Source: CADEDH01 sp963732695 (GTDB lineage Bacteria > Actinomycetota > Acidimicrobiia > Acidimicrobiales > SZUA-35). Taken from it: a DNA stretch of 64,000 nt. Positions 8,810 through 17,563 of this stretch are shown one piece after another. Within the stretch, counting starts at the first letter, position 1, and every line of letters begins with the position of its first letter. Position numbers and translations under genes: made by a program. Under the pieces are notes generated by a model, which saw only the letters and a program-made list of their open reading frames with translations, ran no database searches and was not told the DNA's origin. The stretch is from positions 591,038 through 655,037 of the forward strand of contig CAVTAP010000021.1 of the NCBI GenBank assembly GCA_963732695.1. Direction: 5' to 3'.

Positions 8810-9000
8810 GGAGGGATGCAGCGGTTGGCGGCGGGTGGGCGATCCCTGCGCCGCCAGGCTACCGGGAACAGCTGGTTGTGGCGGTAGGATGGCACGTCGG
8901 TATCCCGAGCCGGTGTCACCGGTTCGGGTTTCCGGTTCGAGGCGCCGGGCGCCCCGACCCCATCGAGCTTTCCCCTTCCACGAGACGCCAATCACGAACG

Positions 9001-9378
9001 ATGCCTGTCTACGAGTACAAATGCACCGAGTGCACCGAGCGGTTCGAGGTCGAGCAGCGGATCTCCGACGATCCCCTGACCACGATGGAAGGCTGCACGG
9101 TGGCCGGTGACGGCCAGCACCACCTGAAGAAGGTGTTCAGCTCGATCGGGATCTCGTTCAAGGGAGGCGGCTTCTACCGCAACGACTCCCGCGGCGGATC
9201 GAAGTCGTCGAGCACCGCCCCGGCGAAGCCCGACTCGTCGTCGGGCTCGTCCGACAGCGGGAGCTCGTCCGACAGCGGGAGCTCGTCCAACGGCAAGACC
9301 GAGTCGTCGAGCACGGCCTCGTCGGGGTCCACGTCGACGCCCTCGACGCCGAGCACGTCGTCATCCTCGTCGGACTGA
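9001..9378 (+). CDS. FmdB/Ruc-type zinc-ribbon protein with altered second knuckle
   Basis: A 125-residue protein. The first 65 residues match the FmdB-family zinc ribbon: MPVYEYKCTEC, then HLKKVFSSIGISFKGGGFYRNDSR. The remainder is an extremely Ser-rich, Asp-containing disordered tail with a repeated DSGSSS unit. In mycobacteria the neighbour of this locus is Ruc (Rv0991c), a redox-regulated chaperone of this family; the link is from gene order. The usual second CxxC is missing: after C8 and C11 only C32 remains, followed by H40 and H41, so zinc might be held by C3H or not at all. Divergent from galU. Confidence 0.85.
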   Translation: MPVYEYKCTECTERFEVEQRISDDPLTTMEGCTVAGDGQHHLKKVFSSIGISFKGGGFYRNDSRGGSKSSSTAPAKPDSSSGSSDSGSSSDSGSSSNGKTESSSTASSGSTSTPSTPSTSSSSSD

Positions 9379-9413
9379 ATCCCGCCGCCTTCCTGGAATC
9401 TCCTCACCCCGGT

Positions 9414-9429
9414 GTCTCACCGGTGAGAC
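9414..9429. promoter_or_regulatory. 16-base perfect palindrome downstream of fmdB-like gene
   Basis: GTCTCACCGGTGAGAC is a perfect inverted repeat 35 bases after the fmdB-like stop and about 155 before the SAF-like gene. It can form a 6-bp stem with a CCGG loop (weak terminator) or act as an operator for a dimeric regulator. No T-run follows. Confidence 0.35.
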
Positions 9430-9583
9430 GCTCCGCCACGAGATCCGGGCCTGCCACTTCCCCCTTACCGGTTCCTGCCCGAGGGAAGTCCCATGCCCCG
9501 ATCCCCGTCCGCCATCATCCGACCCCTGGCCGTCCCCGCTGGCGGGCCCGCTGGCGGCCCCACCCCGCCCCGACCCGGGCCCG

Positions 9584-10114
9584 GTGCCCCCGATCGTGCG
9601 GCTCCGGCTCCGTTTGCGCCGGCGCCGCCGCCACCGGACCGCCGCGGTGGGCCTGGCCCTCCTGGTCGGCGGCCTGGCCGGCGCCGGCTGGGCCGGATCC
9701 GGCCCGCTGACCGCCGCCCTCTCCCCCGTCCGCACCCTGACCGGAGCCGACCGGCCATCCCCGGCGGGCGAACCGGTGCTCGCCCCGGCTGATGACCCCG
9801 ACGACCATCCGGCGCCCGCCGCCCCGGCGGCCCCCTCGTCACAGGCCGCCGGGCGGCTCGGGCTGCGGCCGGGCGAGCGGGCGGTGGCGCTGGCCGCTCC
9901 GGCCGCGCTACCCCCGATCGAGCCGGGCGACGAGGTGGAGCTGGTGGCGGTGGCCGTGGACGAGCTCGGCGCCGTGGTGGCCGAGCCCCTGCCGGCGCCG
10001 GGACGGGTGCTGGCCGTCGACGACGAAGCCGTCACCGTGGCCCTCCCCGCCGCCGACGCCGTGGTCGCCCTGCGCCATCAGGCCGACGGCCCGATCGAGC
10101 TCCTGCTCCGCTGA
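9584..10114 (+). CDS. Membrane-anchored SAF/CpaB-like protein
   Basis: A 176-residue protein with an Arg-rich start (about residues 6-18), one membrane helix (TAAVGLALLVGGLAGAGWAGS), a Pro/Ala-rich linker, and a C-terminal domain (about 100-176) with the GDEVELVAV turn and a beta pattern seen in SAF domains of CpaB/RcpC-type pilus proteins. This suggests a short extracytoplasmic protein. A SAF gene close to an FmdB-like gene and galU is common in actinobacteria, which supports the frame. The GTG start is the first one giving a sensible signal-anchor; exact start uncertain. Function unknown. Confidence 0.6.
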   Translation: MPPIVRLRLRLRRRRRHRTAAVGLALLVGGLAGAGWAGSGPLTAALSPVRTLTGADRPSPAGEPVLAPADDPDDHPAPAAPAAPSSQAAGRLGLRPGERAVALAAPAALPPIEPGDEVELVAVAVDELGAVVAEPLPAPGRVLAVDDEAVTVALPAADAVVALRHQADGPIELLLR

Positions 10115-10192
10115 CCGCCGGCCGATCATCCCCTCCCCGTTCTGGTGTCTCCGGCCGTCACCCGTGATCGGCCTGGACACCAGATCGGGGCT

Positions 10193-10918
10193 TCATCGGG
10201 CGATGGGGTCCTCGATCGAGGGGACGATGCGGGGGCTCCAGGGGCGGGCCTTGTCGAAGAAGTGGCCGACGACCTGGCCTTGACGGAGGGCGGCCAGGAA
10301 CTCCTGGGGGCCGCTGAAGTCGGGCATGGCCACATAGCCCGAACCGATCGACGAGGGCACGTGGGAGTCGCTCCCGGCTCCCACCGCCAGCCCGTTGGCC
10401 TGGCCGTAGGTCACGGCCTGCTCATTGAGGGACCGCAGGCTGGTCTTGGAGTTGTGGCCCTCGATGGCGTCCACCAGGCCCTCGGCCACCAGCAGGTCGA
10501 TCTCGTGGGGTCGCAGGCAGTTGCGCAGCGGGTCGAACGGATGGGGGATGTAGACCACCCCGCCCTGGTCCTTGATGCGGCGGGCCGCCTCCATGAGGCC
10601 CACCCCCGACGGGATCCGCTCGGTCAGGAACAGCCCGATGATCTCGCCCTGCCCCACCCGAAGCTCCTCGCCGATGATCACCCGGCACGGCAGCTCGTCG
10701 GCCAGGCGCTCGGCCCCGGCGGTGACGTTGTGGTCGGTTATGCACAGCACGTGGAGCTGGGCCGCTTCCACCGCGACGGCCAGCTCGTCGGGCGTGGTGG
10801 TGCAGTCGCCCGACCACATGGTGTGACTGTGCATGTCGACCCGGACCCAGCCCGGCTCCAGAGGGTCGGCCAGGTGGGGATGGTGCTCGACGGCGGCGGG
10901 GGGCGGGGGCGGCGTCAT
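10193..10918 (-). CDS. PHP-domain metal-dependent phosphoesterase
   Basis: A 241-residue PHP-fold protein. Metal-ligand motifs occur in the usual order: DMHSHTMWSGD (first His pair), CITDHN, GEEL, YIPHPFDP and GAGSDSH. It probably hydrolyses a phosphate ester such as a nucleoside 3',5'-bisphosphate or polymerase-type substrate; which one cannot be told. Start ATG 10918 overlaps the TGA of the TldE/PmbA gene (ATGA), so the two are probably translated together. A role tied to TldD/E is unproven. Confidence 0.85.
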   Translation of the reverse strand: MTPPPPPAAVEHHPHLADPLEPGWVRVDMHSHTMWSGDCTTTPDELAVAVEAAQLHVLCITDHNVTAGAERLADELPCRVIIGEELRVGQGEIIGLFLTERIPSGVGLMEAARRIKDQGGVVYIPHPFDPLRNCLRPHEIDLLVAEGLVDAIEGHNSKTSLRSLNEQAVTYGQANGLAVGAGSDSHVPSSIGSGYVAMPDFSGPQEFLAALRQGQVVGHFFDKARPWSPRIVPSIEDPIAR

Positions 10919-12270
10919 GCCGAGGCCCCCGACAAGGTGACGCCGCCGATCTTCAGCGACGGGGTGCTGACCCCGCTGGGCAGGTGGGTGAGGTCGCTGC
11001 CCACGGCGCTGATGTCGAGCAGGAGGCGCTGCAGGGTGGACCCCACCGTGCACTCGCTGATCGGCTCGGCCAGCTGACCCTTGCGGATCATGCGGCCCTC
11101 CACCCCCACCGAGAAGTCGCCCGACACCGCGTTCACCCCGCTGTGCAGCCCGGCCAGGCTGAACACCAACACGCCCAGGTCGGTCCGGGCAATCAGCTCC
11201 TCCAGGTCGCCGGCGGTGCCGGCGTCTATGTGGAGGGCGTGTATGCCGGGCGCCGGCAGCCCGCGGGTGCCCCGCACGGCCGAGCCGGTGGACCCGGCGC
11301 CGGAGCGGCGCCCGGTGTAGCAGTCGTGCACGAAACCCTGCAGCACACCGTCGACCACCAGCGGCACCCGCCGGGTGGCCAGGCCCTCGCCGTCGTGGGA
11401 GTCGGCCCCCAGCGAAGCGGGATCCGTGGCGTCGTCGAACACGGTGAGGGCGGGCGAGGCCACCAACTCCCCCACCCGGTTCACGAACGGCGAGCGGCCC
11501 TTCAGCACCCGGTCGCCGGTGAGGGTGCCGGCCACCAAACCCACCACGGTGGCGGCGAGGTGGGGATCGAGCACCAGCTCCACCGTCGCCGTGGCCGGCT
11601 TGGTGGCCCCGATCATCTCCACGGCGTGGGCCACGGCCCGCTTCACCACCTTGTCGAGGTCCAGCTCGCGGGGGTCGCGGGCCCCGTCGTAGGCGTAGCC
11701 GGTCTGGGTGCGGGCACCGTCGACGGCCAGGGCCTGCACCGACACGCTGGCCGAGGTGGCCTCGGTGGCGACCTCGATCCCGGCCGTGCTGGCCAGGGCG
11801 AACGCCCCCTGGCTGTCGCTGTAGCCGGCCACCCGGACCCCGGTGACGGCCGGACTGGCCCCCCGGACCCGGCGCTCCAGCTCCAGGGCCAGCGCGATCT
11901 TGTCGTCCATGGACACCGCGGTCACCCCGTCGCGCCACAGATCCACGTCCACCGCCGTCACCCCGTCGGGATGGGCGATGCCCACGTAGGGGTCGGCCTC
12001 GGCGAACTGGGCGTTGTCCCGAGCCTCGGCCAGCATGTCGGCCACCACGTCGTCGTCGAGCGAGCCGGCGCTGGCGAACCCCTCCCGGCCGTCGATCAGT
12101 ACCCGGACCCCGATGCCGGTGTTGTCGGCCGAGGTGAGCGACTCCACCTCACCGTCGTACACCCGGATCGAACGCGAGTCGCCGTAGGAGCAGGCGACCT
12201 CGATCTCCTCCCCCGGGCGGGCCTGGGCCACCACCCGGCGGGCCAGCACCAGCAGATCGTCGGGGCTCAT
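10915..12270 (-). CDS. TldE/PmbA-family protease subunit
   Basis: The 451-residue partner of TldD. TldD/TldE form a heterodimeric zinc protease that trims modified peptides such as microcins and some RiPPs. This chain has the family's N-terminal DSRSIRVYDGEVESL region and the C-terminal AVSGDFSVGVEGRMI and GSTLQRLLLDISAVGSDL blocks, and lacks the HExxxH site, as expected for TldE. Start ATG 12270 overlaps the tldD TGA (ATGA). No RiPP precursor or modifying gene is visible nearby, so the substrate is open. Confidence 0.92.
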   Translation of the reverse strand: MSPDDLLVLARRVVAQARPGEEIEVACSYGDSRSIRVYDGEVESLTSADNTGIGVRVLIDGREGFASAGSLDDDVVADMLAEARDNAQFAEADPYVGIAHPDGVTAVDVDLWRDGVTAVSMDDKIALALELERRVRGASPAVTGVRVAGYSDSQGAFALASTAGIEVATEATSASVSVQALAVDGARTQTGYAYDGARDPRELDLDKVVKRAVAHAVEMIGATKPATATVELVLDPHLAATVVGLVAGTLTGDRVLKGRSPFVNRVGELVASPALTVFDDATDPASLGADSHDGEGLATRRVPLVVDGVLQGFVHDCYTGRRSGAGSTGSAVRGTRGLPAPGIHALHIDAGTAGDLEELIARTDLGVLVFSLAGLHSGVNAVSGDFSVGVEGRMIRKGQLAEPISECTVGSTLQRLLLDISAVGSDLTHLPSGVSTPSLKIGGVTLSGASA

Positions 12271-13649
12271 GCCGCCGTACCGCCGATGGTCAGCTCGGCC
12301 ACCTTGAGGGTGGGGACCCCGTCGCCCACCGGCACCCCCTGGCCGTCCTTGCCACAGGTGCCGGGGGGACCCATCTCGAAGTCGTTGCCCACGGCCTCGA
12401 TCTGCTGCAGCACCCGGGGGCCGTTGCCGATCAGCTGACCCTCCCGCAGCGGGGCGGTCAGCTTGCCCCCCTCGATCAGGTAGGCCTCCACCATGCCGAA
12501 CACGAAGTCGCCCGACGCCGTGTTCACCTGGCCGCCGCCCAGGCGGGCCACGTAGACGCCGTGGTCGACGCTGGCGATGATGTCGTCGGGGTCGGTCTGG
12601 CCCCCGGCCAGGTAGGTGTTGGTCATCCGCACCATGGGCAGGTGGCGGTAGCTCATGCGCCGACCGTTGCCCGACGGGGCCCGGCCCTCCTGTCGGGCCC
12701 GCATGCCGTCCCACAGGTAGTCGACCAGCACCCCGTTCTCGATCAGCACGTTGCGCCGGGCCAGGGCCCCCTCGTCGTCGATGGCGAACTGGCCCCACTC
12801 CTCGGCCATCGTGCCGTCGTCGATCAGGGTGACCAGGGGCGACGCCACCTGCTCCCCGAGCCGGTTGGCGAAGGCCGAGGCCCCCTTGCGCACCAGATCG
12901 GCCTCCAGGCCGTGGCCGCAGGCCTCGTGGAACAGCACCCCGCCCGAACCGGGGCCGATCACCACCGGCAACGTGCCCGACGGCGCCGGGATGGCCTTCA
13001 GCTTGGTCAGGGCCCGTTCCGCCGCCCGGGTGGCCAGGGCCTCCACGTCGTACCGGTCGAACAGCTCGAACCCGATCGACAGGCCCACGGTCTCGTGGCC
13101 GGTCTGCAGGCCGGTGTCGCCCGTGGCCACGCACGACACCGAGAACAGGGTCTTGGTCTGGTCGTCGCCGGCCAGCACACCCTCGGAGTTCGCCACCAGG
13201 ATGCGGCGCCGGGTGTCGGCGTAGCGGGCGCTGACCTGGGTGATGGCCTGATCGGCGGCCCGGGCCACCTCCTCGGCCCGGCGCAGCAGGCTCACCTTGG
13301 TGGCCTTGGCCACGTCTTCGGGGGCCTGGAGGACCCGGCCGGGCGTGGTGGCGATACCGCTCAGTCGGGTGGGGCTGGCCGTGCCGCCCCGCACCGCGGC
13401 CGCCGCCGCCTCCGCCGCCGCCCGCAGGCCGCGGGGCGACAGGTCGGCAGTGTGGGCGAAGCCGGTGCTTTCGCCGGCCACCACCCGGATTCCGGCGCCC
13501 CGGTCCCGGCTCGACGCCAGGCTCTCGATCCGGCCGTCGTCGAGGCTCACCGAGCCCCGGCGGACGTCCTCGGCGAAGACCTCGGCGAAGTCGGCGCCCC
13601 GACTCAGCGCCACCGCCAGCACATCGTCCAACAGGTCCTGCTCTATCAT
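12267..13649 (-). CDS. tldD: TldD-family metalloprotease subunit
   Basis: A 460-residue zinc protease chain. The metal site HEACGH lies at residues 241-246 within GSGGVLFHEACGHGLEAD; the C-terminal part has GGQVNTASGDFVFGMVEA and GPPGTCGKDGQ, both typical of TldD. It works with the TldE/PmbA chain encoded directly downstream (4-base overlap), and leads the three-gene operon tldD-tldE-PHP. Start ATG at 13649; it lies back to back with the thioesterase gene on the other strand, about 140 bases away. Confidence 0.94.
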   Translation of the reverse strand: MIEQDLLDDVLAVALSRGADFAEVFAEDVRRGSVSLDDGRIESLASSRDRGAGIRVVAGESTGFAHTADLSPRGLRAAAEAAAAAVRGGTASPTRLSGIATTPGRVLQAPEDVAKATKVSLLRRAEEVARAADQAITQVSARYADTRRRILVANSEGVLAGDDQTKTLFSVSCVATGDTGLQTGHETVGLSIGFELFDRYDVEALATRAAERALTKLKAIPAPSGTLPVVIGPGSGGVLFHEACGHGLEADLVRKGASAFANRLGEQVASPLVTLIDDGTMAEEWGQFAIDDEGALARRNVLIENGVLVDYLWDGMRARQEGRAPSGNGRRMSYRHLPMVRMTNTYLAGGQTDPDDIIASVDHGVYVARLGGGQVNTASGDFVFGMVEAYLIEGGKLTAPLREGQLIGNGPRVLQQIEAVGNDFEMGPPGTCGKDGQGVPVGDGVPTLKVAELTIGGTAA

Positions 13650-13788
13650 CGCCCAATCCTACCGACCCGGGGGGGGCGGCCCTGAAGTCAGGAGCCACCG
13701 GCCCCGGTGCCGCCGGGTGGGTATCGACCGCCCGAACAGGGCCGGATGCAGGGTTGACCTGCCCGGGCGGGCAGGGCACGGTAGTGGG

Positions 13789-14169
13789 ATGTCACCAGAG
13801 TCAGGCCTCGTCGCCACCCGCTCCCTCACGGTCTCCGACGCCGATACCGCATCGGCCGTGGGCTCCGGCTCGGTGCTGGTGCTGGCCACGCCCCGCCTGT
13901 TGGCGCTGTGCGAGGAGGCCACGGTGGCCGCCGTGGCCGACCATCTCGACCCCGGGATGACCTCGGTGGGCATCCAGGTGCGGCTCGACCATGTGGCGGC
14001 CAGCCCCGTCGGGCGGTTGGTGACGGCGGAGGCGACGCTGGAGAAGGTGGCCGGCCGCAAGCTGTTCTTCACCGTCTCGGCCCACGACGACCGGGGTCTG
14101 GTGGCGGCGGGCAAGGTGACGCGGGTGATCGTCGACGAAGCATCCTTCATGGCCAAGTGTGAGTCCTGA
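13789..14169 (+). CDS. Hot-dog thioesterase, FlK-like
   Basis: A 126-residue hot-dog-fold protein. Three residues match the catalytic set of fluoroacetyl-CoA thioesterase FlK in kind and exact spacing: T34 in ATPRLLAL, E42, and H68 in VRLDHVA (FlK: T42, E50, H76). Family members hydrolyse small acyl-CoA thioesters; most are not fluoroacetate enzymes, so the substrate is left open. I chose the ATG at 13789 over a longer frame that runs back into antisense of tldD. A 29-base hairpin element begins at the stop codon. Confidence 0.85.
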   Translation: MSPESGLVATRSLTVSDADTASAVGSGSVLVLATPRLLALCEEATVAAVADHLDPGMTSVGIQVRLDHVAASPVGRLVTAEATLEKVAGRKLFFTVSAHDDRGLVAAGKVTRVIVDEASFMAKCES

Positions 14170-14194
14170 CGGGAACCCTTCGGGTTCCTCGGGT
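14166..14194 (+). terminator. Hairpin element at thioesterase stop (copy 1 of a 29-base repeat)
   Basis: GGAACCC-TTC-GGGTTCC (14172-14188) forms a perfect 7-bp stem starting three bases after the TGA. No T-run follows, as is common in GC-rich actinobacteria. The same 29 bases recur at 58409-58437, also starting at a stop codon. Confidence 0.65.
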
Positions 14195-14285
14195 ACGCCG
14201 ACACCTCGCCCCTCGAGCGGGGGCGATACCGTGGGCGGTCGAGAAAGAGCCGCGAAACACGGTGGGCGGTCGAGGTGACCACAAC

Positions 14286-16154
14286 ATGATTCTCGAGACC
14301 ATCCAGGAGCCGGCCGATCTGCGCCCGCTCAGCAGTCGCCAACTGGTCGACCTCTGCGCCGAGATCCGGGAGTTCATCGTGGCCACGGTGAACAAGACCG
14401 GGGGCCACCTCGGGTCGAACCTGGGCATCGTGGAGCTCACCGTGGCCCTCCACCGGGTGCTCGACTCGCCCCGGGACGTGCTGCTGTTCGACACGGGCCA
14501 CCAGGCGTACGTGCACAAGCTCCTCACCGGCCGCCTGGAAGCATTCGAGCGGCTGCGCAAGGGGGGCGGCATGTCGGGCTACCCGTGCCGGGAGGAGTCG
14601 CCCCACGACTGGATCGAGAACAGCCACGCCTCCACCGTGCTGGCCTACGCCCACGGGCTGGCCATAGCCCATCAGGCCAACGGCGGGGCCCAGCAGCGGC
14701 GCCGCATCGTGGCCGTGCTGGGCGACGGCTCCCTCACCGGCGGCATGGCCTTCGAGGGGCTGAACAACCTCGGGCACTCGGGCGCCAACGTCACGATCGT
14801 GCTCAACGACAACGGCCGCTCCTACGCCCCCACCGTGTCGCTGCTGAGCGAGAGCCTGGTGAAGATCCGGTCCAACCCGGTGTACATGAACCGGCAGCGC
14901 CGCCTGGAGAACATGGCGGCCAAGCTGCCCGTGATCGGCGGCGTGTCGCTCAAGGGCATCGAAGCGTCGAAGGCCGCCATCCGGGAGGCGTTCGAGCCCC
15001 AGGCCTTCTTCGAGCCGCTCGGCGTCCGCTACATGGGCCCGTTCGACGGCCATGACATCGCCGAGCTGGAGACGGCCCTGGTCAACGCGGGCAAGTTCGA
15101 GGGTCCGGTGGTGCTCCACGTGAAGACCCAGAAGGGGCGGGGGTACGCCCCGGCCGAGAACGACCAGATCAAGGCCATGCACGACACCTCGCCCCGCTTC
15201 CTCGACGGCGAGGTGCGGCCCACCCCGCCCCCGGGTGAGAAGCTCGACAGCTACACCGAGGCCTTCACCGAGAGCCTGGTGAAGTTGGGCGAGGAGCATC
15301 CCGAGCTCGTGGCCATCACCGCCGCCATGCCCGACTCGACCGGCCTGCTCCCCTTCCGCGACCGCTTCCCCGACCGTTGCTTCGACGTGGGCATCGCCGA
15401 GCAGCACGCCGTCACCTCGGCTGCCGGCATGGCAATGGGCGGTCTGCGCCCGGTGGTGGCCGTCTACTCAACCTTCACCACCCGGGCTTTCGACCAGGTC
15501 AACCTCGACGTCGGCCTGCACGGGCTCCCGGTGATCTTCTGCCTCGACCGGGCCGGGGTGACCGGCAGCGACGGCCCGTCTCACCACGGCATCCTCGACA
15601 TGGTCCTGTTCTCCAAGGTCCCGGGGATGACGATCTTCTGCCCCTCGTCGTACCAGGAGCTCCAGCAGATGCTGGCCGACGCCCTCGAGCTCGACGGCCC
15701 GGTGTGCATCCGCTGGCCCAAGACGGCCGCCCCCTCGGTGACGCCCGACCAGGTCGGATCCGGGCTCCGGGCCCGCAAGGTCCGGGCCGGTGGGCCCGAG
15801 GTGTGCCTGATCGGGGTGGGCAAGATGCTGGGTGCCGCCCTCGACGCCGCCACCCGGCTCGACGAGGCCGGGGTGTCGGCCACCGTGTGGGACCCCCGGG
15901 CGGCCAAACCGCTCGACCCGGCCATGCTCGACGACGCCGCCGGTCACCGCCTGGTGGTCACGGTGGAGGACGGCCTGGCCGACGGCGGCATCGGCAGCCG
16001 GATCGCCCTGGAGCTGGCCGGCCGCACCGAGGTCCGGGTCATGGGCGTACCCGACCGGTACATCCGCCACGACGACGCCGACACGATCCTGGCCCGCCTC
16101 GGCCTCGACGGCCCCGGCGTGGCCGCCACCGTCGCCACCGCCCTCAGCCGCTGA
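14286..16154 (+). CDS. dxs: 1-deoxy-D-xylulose-5-phosphate synthase
   Basis: Thiamine-diphosphate enzyme that condenses pyruvate and glyceraldehyde-3-phosphate, the entry to the non-mevalonate isoprenoid pathway. The 622-residue protein has GGHLGSNLGIVELTVALH, GHQAYVHKLLTGR, the cofactor motif GDGSLTGGMAFEGLNN, DRAGVTGSDGPSHHG, and a transketolase C-terminal domain. ATG 14286 was chosen: GAGGTG lies eight bases before it, while the GTG at 14262 has none. It stands alone and converges on the DUF2237 gene. Length is normal. Confidence 0.97.
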   Translation: MILETIQEPADLRPLSSRQLVDLCAEIREFIVATVNKTGGHLGSNLGIVELTVALHRVLDSPRDVLLFDTGHQAYVHKLLTGRLEAFERLRKGGGMSGYPCREESPHDWIENSHASTVLAYAHGLAIAHQANGGAQQRRRIVAVLGDGSLTGGMAFEGLNNLGHSGANVTIVLNDNGRSYAPTVSLLSESLVKIRSNPVYMNRQRRLENMAAKLPVIGGVSLKGIEASKAAIREAFEPQAFFEPLGVRYMGPFDGHDIAELETALVNAGKFEGPVVLHVKTQKGRGYAPAENDQIKAMHDTSPRFLDGEVRPTPPPGEKLDSYTEAFTESLVKLGEEHPELVAITAAMPDSTGLLPFRDRFPDRCFDVGIAEQHAVTSAAGMAMGGLRPVVAVYSTFTTRAFDQVNLDVGLHGLPVIFCLDRAGVTGSDGPSHHGILDMVLFSKVPGMTIFCPSSYQELQQMLADALELDGPVCIRWPKTAAPSVTPDQVGSGLRARKVRAGGPEVCLIGVGKMLGAALDAATRLDEAGVSATVWDPRAAKPLDPAMLDDAAGHRLVVTVEDGLADGGIGSRIALELAGRTEVRVMGVPDRYIRHDDADTILARLGLDGPGVAATVATALSR

Positions 16155-16172
16155 GCTGCGCTTGCCCGGGTT

Positions 16173-16538
16173 TCAGGCCGGGTCGGTGGCGTAAGCCCGG
16201 AGCTCGTCGAGGGTCGAGTACTCGAGCATCGCCATGTGGGTGGAGGCCAGCACCACCTGAGGGGCCTTGCCCGCCTCCAGCGCCTCGACCCAGCGGGCGG
16301 CACACAGGCACCACCGGTCGCCGGGCTGGAGCCCGGCGAATCCGTAGGCCAGGTTGGGCGTGCTCAGGTCGTTGCCCGCCAAGGCGCTGAACTCGAGAAA
16401 CTCCTCGGTCATCACGGCGCACACCACGTGGATGCCGGCGTCGTCGCCGCCGGTGTTGCAGCAACCGTCGCGGTAGAAGCCGGTCAGGGGGTCGGTGGAG
16501 CAGGGCTCCAGCTCGGTTCCGAGCACGTTGCGGGCCAT
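16173..16538 (-). CDS. DUF2237 family protein
   Basis: A 121-residue protein matching DUF2237 over its whole length: NVLGTELEPCS, TGFYRDGCCNTG, HVVCAVMTEEFLEFS, AGNDLSTPN and GDRWCLCAARWVEA. Seven conserved Cys suggest a metal- or redox-linked role, but no function is established. It converges on dxs with an 18-base gap and is divergent from the M15 lipoprotein gene, whose start is 56 bases away. Confidence 0.93.
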   Translation of the reverse strand: MARNVLGTELEPCSTDPLTGFYRDGCCNTGGDDAGIHVVCAVMTEEFLEFSALAGNDLSTPNLAYGFAGLQPGDRWCLCAARWVEALEAGKAPQVVLASTHMAMLEYSTLDELRAYATDPA

Positions 16539-16594
16539 GGCCCCAGTCTGCCCCGATAACCGGGGCGGCAGCGCGTTTGTTACCGTGACCGCTC

Positions 16595-17536
16595 GTGCGA
16601 GGGACCACCGGCTGGCGCAGCGGGCTGATCATGGGGGCGGCGTTGCTGGCGGCCGCCTGCAGCTCCGGCGAGCCGTCCACCGTCACCGGTGCCCCCGCCA
16701 CAACCACGCTGCTCGGGCCGGCCCAGCCCGGTGGGGTCACCGGCACGACCGGATCCACGACCACCAGCACCACCTCGGCCCCCGGGCAGACACCCGGCCC
16801 GTCGACCGCCGAACCGGCCCCCACCGCGCCGTTGCCCACCCGCCCGCCCTGGCTGGGGCAACGAACGCTGCCCACCGACAGCGACGGCAACGCCCCGCCC
16901 CAGACCACCCCGGCCGAGCTGGCCGACCGCCGCTTCGCCACCGTCGACCTGCTGGCCCCGCCGGCCGACGGCCAGTTCCACGCCACCGTCGGCCCGCTGG
17001 AGGGCGACCCCCTGCGCCGCTCGACCTGGAGCGAGGGATGCCCGGTGGCGGTGGCCGACCTGCGCTACCTCACGCTCGGCTTCTGGGGGTTCGACGGTTT
17101 GGCCCACACGGGGGAGATGATCGTGAACGCCGAGGTGGCCGACGACATCGTGGCCGCCTTCCAGGCCCTGTTCGACGCCCGCTACCCGATCGAGGAGATG
17201 CGGATCACCACCCAGGCCGAAGTCGACGCGCCCCCCATCGGCGACGGCAACAACACCAGCGCCTTCGTATGCCGGGCGGCGGTGGGCAGCTCCCGGTTCT
17301 CCGAGCACGCCTACGGCCTGGCCATCGACATCAACCCGTTCATCAACCCCTATATCAAGGGCAAGGTGGTGCTGCCCGAGCTGGCCGGCGTCTACACCGA
17401 CCGGAAGAACGTGCGGCCGGGGATGATCGTGGAGGACGACGAGGTGGTGGCCGCCTTCGACGCCGCCGGCTGGGGATGGGGCGGTCGGTGGCGGTCCCTC
17501 AAGGACTACCAGCACTTCGCCCTACACGACCGCTAG
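16595..17536 (+). CDS. M15-family (D-Ala-D-Ala carboxypeptidase-like) lipoprotein
   Basis: A 313-residue exported protein. A signal peptide ends in the lipobox LLAAACSSG with lipidated C22. A Thr/Pro/Gly-rich linker runs to about residue 100, then a catalytic domain ends in SEHAYGLAIDINPF and DYQHFALHD, the His/Asp/His zinc ligands of M15 peptidases (VanY and DD-carboxypeptidase relatives). It should act on peptidoglycan stem peptides or related bonds outside the membrane. GTG start at 16595 gives a proper signal peptide. A palindrome follows three bases after the stop region. Confidence 0.9.
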   Translation: MRGTTGWRSGLIMGAALLAAACSSGEPSTVTGAPATTTLLGPAQPGGVTGTTGSTTTSTTSAPGQTPGPSTAEPAPTAPLPTRPPWLGQRTLPTDSDGNAPPQTTPAELADRRFATVDLLAPPADGQFHATVGPLEGDPLRRSTWSEGCPVAVADLRYLTLGFWGFDGLAHTGEMIVNAEVADDIVAAFQALFDARYPIEEMRITTQAEVDAPPIGDGNNTSAFVCRAAVGSSRFSEHAYGLAIDINPFINPYIKGKVVLPELAGVYTDRKNVRPGMIVEDDEVVAAFDAAGWGWGGRWRSLKDYQHFALHDR

Positions 17537-17538
17537 GG

Positions 17539-17554
17539 AGTGCAGGCCTGCACT
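17539..17554. terminator. 16-base palindrome between convergent genes
   Basis: AGTGCAGGCCTGCACT is a perfect palindrome able to form a 6-bp stem with a GGCC loop, placed three bases after the lipoprotein stop and ten before the ABC-F stop. The convergent position suggests a two-way terminator; the stem is short. Confidence 0.4.
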
Positions 17555-17563
17555 GACCGCCGA

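Noticed and set aside
9158..9407. Minus-strand Asp/Glu-rich frames opposite the FmdB-like tail
   Set aside because: Mirror image of the Ser-rich repeat tail; no independent support.
10919..11938. Long upstream extension of the PHP gene to 11938
   Set aside because: Overlaps the TldE/PmbA gene in another frame; the ATGA overlap at 10915-10918 gives the natural start.
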